16,172 nt of DNA from assembly GCA_003339415.1 (NCBI GenBank), contig PDHQ01000556.1:1-16172 (forward strand), written 5' to 3'. The notes beneath the pieces are model-generated. The model worked only from the letters and a program-made list of their open reading frames with translations, did no database searches and was not told the DNA's origin. How positions within the stretch are numbered: position 1 is the first letter of the stretch; every line of letters starts with the position of its first letter. Below are positions 8,921-16,172 of this stretch, one piece after another. The position numbers and the translations under genes are program-made. Origin of the DNA: Ophiocordyceps camponoti-saundersi (nom. inval.). Lineage: Eukaryota; Ascomycota; Sordariomycetes; Hypocreales; Ophiocordycipitaceae.

Positions 8921-9169
8921 TATTAGATATTATCTCTCTATACCCCTTTATATCTACTATACGATATATATATAGAGGATAGTATAGATATAAGGAAGCC
9001 TCTAACGAAATATATATTACTACCTAAGTTATGCCTTATATAACTTAGGAGGTAAGAGGTAGCTTAGATAAGAAGAAGGAGGGTATAAAAGTAAAGTATT
9101 ATCTAGCTATATAGCCGCTCTTCCTCGTACGATAAAGGAAGGGTATCTATCTCTAATTATACTTAATTT
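8921..9169 (+). repeat. 5' LTR of the copia element (at least 249 bp)
   Basis: Bases 8921-9169 align without gaps to 15924-16172, with about 17 differences, all C/T or G/A by eye. The true 3' end lies beyond 9169, because the 3' copy is cut by the window end; it is probably between 9170 and about 9270. I could not identify a primer-binding site, which RIP would have altered. Confidence 0.85.
9023..9049. repeat. Palindrome in the 5' LTR
   Basis: Perfect 10-bp arms CCTAAGTTAT (9023-9032) and ATAACTTAGG (9040-9049) flank a 7-nt spacer, GCCTTAT. The same structure is intact at 16026-16052 in the other LTR. It contains one of the rare surviving TpG sites (ATGCC), kept in both copies. Confidence 0.7.
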
Positions 9170-9269
9170 AAGTTACCTTTACTTTCTCTTACTTATACGT
9201 ATATATAAAAATTACTTAATACTAATTAATAGTTATATTAATTATTATTAGTTAACTATAGATTAGCTA

Positions 9270-11060
9270 AAATAATAAGATAAGTATTATATAATACCGA
9301 AAAGCCCCTATACTCGCTATTAACTAATATTTATACTTTTCCCTTATTTCTTAATATTAGTTTTTACTAAAGAGCTATTTTTACTTAGTGCTATTATTAA
9401 GATTAAAAGATTAAGGTAATATATAATACTTACTAATAATAAAGTTCTTACTAAAAAGCTATATTTAGCTTAGTACTTTTTACTAATCGCACGATATTAC
9501 TTTTAATAGCGTTCTAAAAATATAATAATAATAATATAGCTTCTATAACTTTAGAAGTTAAATAGGAAGTAGTAAATATATTAACTATAATAACGGTAAT
9601 AAACGAGACTTTAGCTTCGTACGATAAAATAATAGAAAAAAGCGAAGTTAACTTTTATATCTAAACTTAAAGTACGAACTTAGTTTATTAAAATATATAA
9701 CCTAACTTTATATAACCTCCTAATAAGGTTAAATTAATAACGTTTATTACTTAGTAGATATATAATATTATTTATTTTAACTTTTATAAAGATAACCTTC
9801 TTTATATAATCTAATCGGAACTTTAAGAATAAACTTACTATTAGCTAAAATATATTTACTATATATTTTTAAAAAAACTAACTTAAATTATAATCGCACG
9901 ATATATCCCGCTTATCGGAAACGGCATATTAATTAAACGCTTTATATAACTCCTTAAAACTAAACCGGAAAACGTTTTACCCCCTAATTTATAAAAAGCC
10001 CCTTCTATATAGTTAGATTACCCCCCCTTTTCTAAACTAACTTTTCTAAATTATATAATATAAGCTTTATATTTAATATAGCCCCCTAAGTTAAGATATA
10101 TCTTAATATAGCTATTACGAAATATCTTAGCTAAACCCTTATTTCGTATAACTTATACGTAAGAGTTAACTACTTTATATAACTTAAATATATAGCTACT
10201 TTTAGTAACCCTAACTTAAACCCTCCCGGAACTAATAAGTTAAGCCTTAATAGGTATCGTATAAGTTTATATATTATTACTAATATAAAAAGTAGTAAAT
10301 AAACTAATCTCCTTAGATAAGGTTACCGCTTTCCTTAAAAGTTAGCGAAAAGATTAAAACTATATAAGGCGGCTATATAATATACTAATCGATAAGGCTA
10401 GGATTTTTATTAGCTATTACTCCTATATTAGTATAATAGAAGATTAATTTTACGCTATTTTTCTAGATATCTTTTTAGATAAAGCTTAGGATTATTATTT
10501 ATACTTTATTAGATTAGATAAATAATAAAATAAAATTTATACTTTTTTAGATATATATTTTAATACTTATATAAACTATTTATTATATTAAATAGATTAA
10601 ACTACTTTTTTTTAATATCGTACGATAAGAAAACCCTAATAAAACTATAATAAATTTACTTAATACCCTTTTTAATAAACTTTAACTTATTTAATAAGCT
10701 TTTAAACCTAACTATTAAGGAGAAAAGTAACTTCTTACTACTATTATATAAGCTTATCGCGGCGTTTTAAAACTTAAATTAGCTATAATATTCTAAAATA
10801 TATTATATAAAATTTTTATTAATCGCCTCCGTTCCTCCCTTACTATCGCTATAAATAAAACTACTAATTAGTTTTTTATCGAATAACGCTACTTTAATTA
10901 TAATAAGTATCGTATAAACCCCGGATAATCTTCTTTTACTCCCCGCTAATAATAATTACCCTTTATATAACGTTTTTCCTTATAGTAATACTAGTTCTAA
11001 CCTTATATAATACGAAGGTACTTTATATATAAAAAAGAAAGATATTAGTTTATAAACTAT
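9270..11060 (+). pseudogene. Leader and gag-like region of the copia element
   Basis: This stretch occupies the position of gag, between the 5' LTR and the protease-like region. Frames read as protein-like over long runs, for example from about 9893 (ARYIPLIGNGILIKRFI) to about 10590, but stops are frequent and I cannot point to a diagnostic gag motif or a zinc knuckle (Cys and His codons are strongly hit by RIP). The assignment rests on position. The start codon is not resolved. Confidence 0.45.
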
Positions 11061-12730
11061 AAGTCGGACGATATCTAACGCGTATATAAATAGTACCTTA
11101 CTAGTTATAAAGAAATTAGCTAAGACCTCCTTACGAAGGAAAAATTTAGTATATTCCTCTTATCGTATAAAGGTTTTAATAAATAAGATTCTTAGTTTTT
11201 ATAATTATATAATAAAAACTCTAATATTAAAAAAGAAATTATTAGCGGCGAAAACGCGGTTTTATTTTTTATTATAGCGGCCTATATATACCGCCTTACT
11301 AGCGATAATATTTACTAACTAAAGGCCTTAGCAGTTCCCGCAGAATAATTCCTCCTTTCCGATACGTATTATATAATATACTAAGGTAAGCTTTAAAATA
11401 TAGAAGCTACGTAAATCTTAACCGTAAGTAAACTATAAGTAAAAGCTTATATCTAAGAATACCCTCGTATAACTATTAACTAAACCTTAACTAAAAATAT
11501 AATCTATTTTAGCTTCTTAGAACTTACTAAGCTAATCGGAATTATTATTATATAAAACCCCCTTAGTAAAATTTTCTACTATATTCTCGATATTTCTACC
11601 CCGTTTATTTTCTATCTTAAAAATACTAACTACTTTTATACTTTCTACGATAATATAAGGGATATTATCGTATAATATAATAATATAATAGTTCCTATTA
11701 TTAGGAAATAAGGATATTTATTTATTAATATCTTAAAATAAGAACCTATATTATATTATATAAAATAAAAGTTACGATAGCTTTACCGATATTTTAGCTA
11801 CCCCTATATATAACGGCTTTATAACTTACTAAAGAAAGCTAATCTTTTAAATATAACCCTTATAGCCCTTAAGTTCATCCGATATTTATATTATTAATAC
11901 TAATCGTATAATTTAAAACCTTAGCGATTTAAATTCTCCCTTAAAGATAATTACGATTTTAACTACTCGCTAGTTATTAATATTTTTTACCTTAATAATA
12001 AGCTAGTTTTATACGCTATTAATAAAGCTATATCTTTCTAAGCTACCGCCTTTATATAAAGTATATTAGCGGTAGATACTTAAAACGCCTTATATAAGTA
12101 TTAGATTTATATATACTAAAGCTTACTAAATATTATCTCTTATAATACTAGGACTAACTTTTCCTCTTTAAAGTTTTATATAAACGCGAAACTACTCGGC
12201 ACTATATATAAAGAAATGCTTATTAAAGCGTATTAAGCGATTAGTAAAGTTAAATATATATACGCCCCTCTTAGGCGGGTATACGATATCTTATAATAGG
12301 AAATTAATATTAAGACTAATAATATAACTATTTTTTAAATAGCTATTAAGGCTATTAATAATATAGCTAAATTAAATAGCCTTATCCTAATATTTCTTAT
12401 TTTTAGCGCTTATTTTTATATTTTATATAACTCGCCCCTAGCCCCTAATATTATTATAAAAGCTTAAGCGATTTAACGCGCTATAAAATAGGTATAATAA
12501 ATTAAAGCTTAAGCGGATATTTTATACGCTCTTTATACTTAAAATAAACCTAATTTATATAATATCTTATCGCTTCCTTTTTAAAGCGAAGTTTTTATTT
12601 AGCGTAAAAAAGATAAATAGTAAGGTCCTTTTTATATTTCTAGTTTCGATAGCTAGGATATTATTCTTAAACTCCCTATAGGACTAACTAAATTTCGTAT
12701 AATATAAGTTAAACCCTATCTCCGCTCCCT
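11061..12730 (+). pseudogene. Copia Pol remnant: protease-like region and integrase
   Basis: One uninterrupted phase can be followed for ~1.66 kb. A stretch near 11490-11710 resembles the linker after the copia protease (STPFIFYLK, then FYDNIRDIIV and VPIIRK). The integrase follows: a zinc-finger region ending RFKFSLKD (11925-11948) and a catalytic core with codons at the D, D, E positions at 11979-11981, 12144-12146 and 12252-12254. The D2-E spacing leaves 35 intervening residues, exactly the D-35-E rule. They now read Asn, Asn and Lys, each the product expected from G to A in a TG context. The downstream block HAPLRR-like (12255-12275) and the C-terminal LPIGLTKFR...VKPY (12672-12719) match fungal copia integrases. 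TAA/TAG stops are numerous. The protease active-site Asp was not located. Confidence 0.8.
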
Positions 12731-12849
12731 CTTTATTATACTTATAAAAAAAAGGTATAGTTTAAAATCCCGATTATACCCTTATATAATAAAGACTTAT
12801 ATAAAGCTTTTCCTTTTATATTCGTTATTATAAAGGAAAAAGATAACTA

Positions 12850-14400
12850 TATACTTACTATATAATTATAATAATAAGGTATTATTATTACCCTAAGATA
12901 ACTATTTAAAGCCTCTAACTATAAGAAAATTAATACCCTTTTTATATAGGAAGTTTTTACCTTTATTTAATATAACCCTTCCTTAAACTTTATAAGATAT
13001 ATTTTTAAGATATATCTTATATAAGAAATAAAAAACTTAAATAATAGCCCTTACGAAAAGTCCCGCTTAGTTATTTAGGGCTATAGAGATAATAGTAAAA
13101 AGGAAATCTTTATATAATTACTTATAATTTTACGTATATTATAGCGCCTCCTTCTTACCTTTAGACTTACCCTTATAAAGTTATATAACTATTAAGGCGA
13201 ACTATAAGATATTATATAAGCGTATACGTAGTTTACTAATCTTTTAAATCGTATAATATACGCGTACTTTCCTAAAAAACTATAAGATTAATATCTACCT
13301 TATACTTTTTTATATATTAAGAAGCCGCTATATAAGCTAGTAAAATTAAGATTATATTAGTTTAAGATATATTATAATTATTATCGTATAAACCTTTATA
13401 TAACGCTCTTATTATATAATCTATATCTTTTATTTATAATAGCTAGCCCCGACTTATTCGGAATAATAAGCTTATAAATAGATAATATATTCTTTTTTAT
13501 ATCTAATATATTCTTTAAACTTAAGAAAAATAAGTTAAAATAAGCAAAGCTTTATATAAAGCTTAAAATATTCCTTACTAATAGCTTATCTATTAACTTT
13601 AATAATAATTATATTACGCGTAAATCGTACGATATCGTTCTTATATAAAAAAGATAAGTAAAGGGCCTTTACGTTATTAACCTAACCGCTAATATTACCT
13701 TATAGGACTTTATTAGCTAATAAGCTTAAGAAGTATATATTACTTCTACTTATTAACTAAAGGCGTTATATAACCTTATAGTAGCCGCTTAAGTAACCGA
13801 TCTTTCCTTATAGGATATTTTAGCCCTTAATAAATATATTTAGTAGTAAATTAATAATACTGCCTATAGTTTATAGTTTATTCCGCTTAACTTATCTTAT
13901 ACGAAATTATTTATTTTTATAGATAAGTTATTTACGAATAATAAAGACTTTACCTTATAGCTTAATACTTTAATTATCCTTAGTAAAGAAGACTAGTTCT
14001 TTAACTTATTTATCGTATAAGGTAATATCTTTTACTAAACTTTTACGAAGTATAAAAAGGTTACTTAAAGTATCCTAATAAGCGAACTTTACGGTATAGT
14101 AAATAGCGTTAATATTAGCCTAGCCCTTTACTTAATTATTTAAGCTATCGTATAATTTCTAAGCACGCCTCTAATCCCCCTTATTTTTTATATAAACTTA
14201 TATTTATTATACGATTACTTAGTAAAGCTTAGCTTAATAATAAAAAAATAGCTAATAATCGATATTATAGCTATTTATAAGTTATATAAGCGTAAGGAAA
14301 TTTTAGAAATATAATAAATTAATAGTAAAAATAACCTAGCTAACGCCTATACTAAAAATAGCCCTAACTTAGCCTTATTAACTTTTATTTTTATAAATTC
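12850..14400 (+). pseudogene. Copia Pol remnant: reverse transcriptase and RNase H
   Basis: Reverse transcriptase is recognised from SPYEKSRLVI*GYRDN (from 13046) and the active-site region FGIISL*IDN (about 13457-13486), the decayed form of the LQTDD-type motif seen in fungal copia. The first Asp (13481-13483) is intact and the second is now Asn. RNase H follows in the same phase: FIFIDKLF with its Asp at 13922-13924, SELYG with Glu at 14084-14086, an Asp position now Asn at 14195-14197, LYDYLVKL, and the C-terminal N.ANAYTKN.PN block ending near 14390. The phase differs from the integrase part, so an indel lies between about 12722 and 13046; the A-run near 12747-12756 is a candidate. Confidence 0.85.
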
Positions 14401-15444
14401 TTATAAGTTATAAATTAAAGCTATTATCTAATAATTTACCTAAGTTATATAAAACTTATACTTTTTTCTTTTTTATATTTTTACTTTATCTAACTTTCTA
14501 TTTTTACCTTTTTATTTTTTTTATATTTTTACGTTTTTTTTCTATTATTTTTATATAAAAATTACTATTAATTTTCTCTAAGTATTATCTAACCCCTACG
14601 CTTAATTTTTTTTTAAAAAAAAAGTAAAGCTATAAGTTCTAAACGCCTAATTTTTTTTTCTTTTTTTTTAATTTTTTTTCTTTTCCTTTTTCCTTATTAT
14701 CTAACCTTACTATTATTTCTTTTTTACCCCCGCCCCTTATTACTCGTTATCTAAGATAATAATATACTCCTCCGCGTTAAGAGGCGCTCTACTTAATATT
14801 ACTATTACTTATTCCCGCCGCTAGCTATTAAGTAACTTAATAAGAGTAATTATTAAAATATAAAATATTAGCTTAGGAGTTTATAATACTTAGCCTTATT
14901 ATATAAAAAAATATCTTATTATATAAAACCGCTATATATAAGTAATATAAGCCTTATTACTATTTATCTAATATATATCGAATAAGTAAGGATTTTTAAC
15001 GTAAACGTAATATAATTTTATTATTACCCCGCTATAACTTATAAATAAAATTACTAGAAAATAACTTAAGCGTTAGATAATAATAGCTTTAATACGCTTA
15101 AGATTTTAAATATTATTAAGGCGGATAAAGATATTAGAAGATAATATAGCTACTAGTTAGATTTTTACTTATTATTTTCTTATTAGTATTATTATTATAT
15201 AATAGCTAAACTTTTCTTTTTTATATTTAAAAATATTTATTATATAAAGTACTAGTTATTTTCTTTATTATAAAGTATATAAACTTAATAAAATTTAAAT
15301 TAATAAGCTATAACGCTATTAGGATAAGGAGGTATATTATATAACTAATAATTATTAATAAAAATAACTTAAGTATATTATATAATTTATTAATCTTTAT
15401 TAAAGATTTTTTTAGTTATCGTTATTATTTTTATCGATTAGCTT

Positions 15445-15495
15445 AAAAAAAAAGAAAGAAGAAAAGAAAAGAAAGAGAGAGAGAGAGAGAGGGAG
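15445..15495 (+). repeat. 51-nt pure purine tract with a (GA)n run
   Basis: Only A and G occur from 15445 to 15495, with alternating GA at about 15474-15491. Runs of this kind can serve as plus-strand priming sites in retroelements, but this one is ~430 bp upstream of the LTR, so a simple microsatellite is as likely. Confidence 0.6.
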
Positions 15496-15501
15496 TAAGG
15501 A

Positions 15502-15519
15502 GGGGTTTTTATACCCCTT
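15502..15519 (+). other. GGGG...CCCC hairpin
   Basis: GGGG-TTTTTATA-CCCC directly follows the purine tract and precedes two copies of AAAGGCGG(T/C)A. It is a short GC stem in otherwise AT-rich DNA. A role in transcript 3' processing is possible but not shown. Confidence 0.4.
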
Positions 15520-15904
15520 TAAAGGCGGTAAAAGGCGGCAAAATCCGATTTTTAATTCCTATTTTTCGTAATATTTTTTAGTATTTTTAGTATAAGGTTA
15601 TAAAAAGTTAGTTTTCTACTTATTTTTCTTAATATTATAACTATAAAAAACCTTTATAGTAAAATTTTATAAAAATACGTTATAAGTTAAATTATATAAT
15701 AACCTAACTTTTATTTTTTAGCTAATAGCTTATTTTCTTTATTTTTTTTATTACGGTATTATAAGCGTTATTTACTTTTAAAGATTTTTTCGATTATATA
15801 CTTATTTAATATTATATAACTATTTTTTTCTAGAAATATTTACCTTTTAGGAAAACGGAGTTTTTTCTTTATATAATATCTTTTTATTTAATATATCTTT
15901 TTAT

Positions 15905-15923
15905 AAAAAGAAAAAAAATTAAA
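15905..15923 (+). promoter_or_regulatory. Candidate polypurine tract before the 3' LTR
   Basis: AAAAAGAAAAAAAA at 15905-15918 ends 5 bp before the LTR start at 15924. This is the expected place for the plus-strand primer of an LTR retrotransposon. RIP may have altered its G content. Confidence 0.5.
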
Positions 15924-16172
15924 TATTAGATATTATCTCTTTATACCTTTTTATATTTATTATATAATATATATATAGAGGATAGTATAGATATAGAGAA
16001 GCTTTTAACGAAATATATATTATTACCTAAGTTATGCCTTATATAACTTAGGAGGTAGGAGGTAGCTTAGATAAGAAGAAGGAGGGTATAGAAGTAGAGT
16101 ATTATCTAGCTATATAGCCGCTCTTCCTCGTACGATAAAGGAAAGGTATCTATCTCTAATTATACTTAATTT
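15924..16172 (+). repeat. 3' LTR of the copia element, truncated by window end
   Basis: It starts TATTAGATATTATCTCT like the 5' LTR and runs colinear with it to the last base. It carries more T and A than the 5' copy in its first third, so the two LTRs were mutated unequally. The palindrome at 16026-16052 and the TCGTACGA octamer near 16128 are preserved. Confidence 0.85.

Larger units (their letters stand above)
14401..15904. other. Long 3' region of the copia element without a recognised gene
   Basis: About 1.5 kb separate the end of RNase H from the 3' LTR, which is long for a copia element. It holds a T/C-rich tract with homopolymer T runs (about 14456-14720), AT-rich sequence with scattered CpG (14720-15440) in which I see no known domain, the purine tract at 15445-15495, and AT-rich sequence to 15904. 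It could be an extended untranslated region, a lost extra frame, or a nested insertion. Confidence 0.5.
8921..16172 (+). mobile_element. Ty1/copia LTR retrotransposon, RIP-inactivated, 3' LTR cut by window end
   Basis: Matching LTRs begin at 8921 and 15924 (7003 bp apart). Between them, on the plus strand, are remnants of a gag-like region, a protease-like region, integrase, reverse transcriptase and RNase H. Integrase before reverse transcriptase is the diagnostic copia order. Every domain is disabled by stop codons and, at several catalytic positions, by substitutions. The LTR now starts TATTAG, where intact elements start TG, as expected after TG to TA. The element begins just upstream of the hAT gene start and may be nested in that element. 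The right target duplication lies outside the window. Confidence 0.9.

Noticed and set aside
13046..13650. Ty3/gypsy reverse transcriptase
   Set aside because: Integrase lies upstream of reverse transcriptase, and the integrase C-terminus and RNase H motifs match copia, not gypsy.
14456..14720. Intrinsic bacterial-type terminators in the T-rich tract
   Set aside because: The long T runs are part of a broad pyrimidine-rich retroelement segment in a eukaryote; no GC stem precedes them.

Overview
The window is a fungal AT-rich repeat block with no intact gene. CpA and its complement TpG are almost absent over about 15.2 kb (roughly 33 sites by eye, where base composition predicts many hundreds), while TpA is very abundant and CpG persists. 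This is the signature of repeat-induced point mutation (RIP), which converts CpA to TpA in duplicated DNA. The host is therefore most likely a filamentous ascomycete (Pezizomycotina) with strong RIP; the species cannot be named. Short introns opening GTAAGT in one decayed gene agree with a fungal source.

Layout. (1) 1-6282: head-to-tail and inverted copies of an unidentified repeat unit of about 1.57 kb. Two units are full length (1821-4336 after removing an insertion, and 4516-6082), one is a 179-bp internal-deletion derivative (4337-4515), and three are partial, one of them inverted (389-1266). The 3' third of the unit looks like a decayed reading frame of unknown function. (2) 2571-3512: a 942-bp TG...CA insertion flanked by a perfect 5-bp duplication TACCC, best read as a solo LTR. 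It keeps about 15 times more CpA/TpG per kb than its surroundings, so it is younger or was less exposed to RIP. (3) 6504-about 8880, minus strand: a RIP-killed hAT transposase gene, recognised from three hAT motif blocks, with five recognisable short introns. (4) 8921-16172: a Ty1/copia retrotransposon with both LTRs (the 3' LTR is cut by the window end). Decayed protease-integrase, reverse transcriptase and RNase H regions lie in the normal copia order on the plus strand.

The genes do not act together. This is a nested graveyard in which every coding region has been disabled, largely by transitions. The value of the window lies in the mutational record: which CpA sites escaped, the order of insertion, and an unidentified tandem family. 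No new defence or metabolic system is visible.
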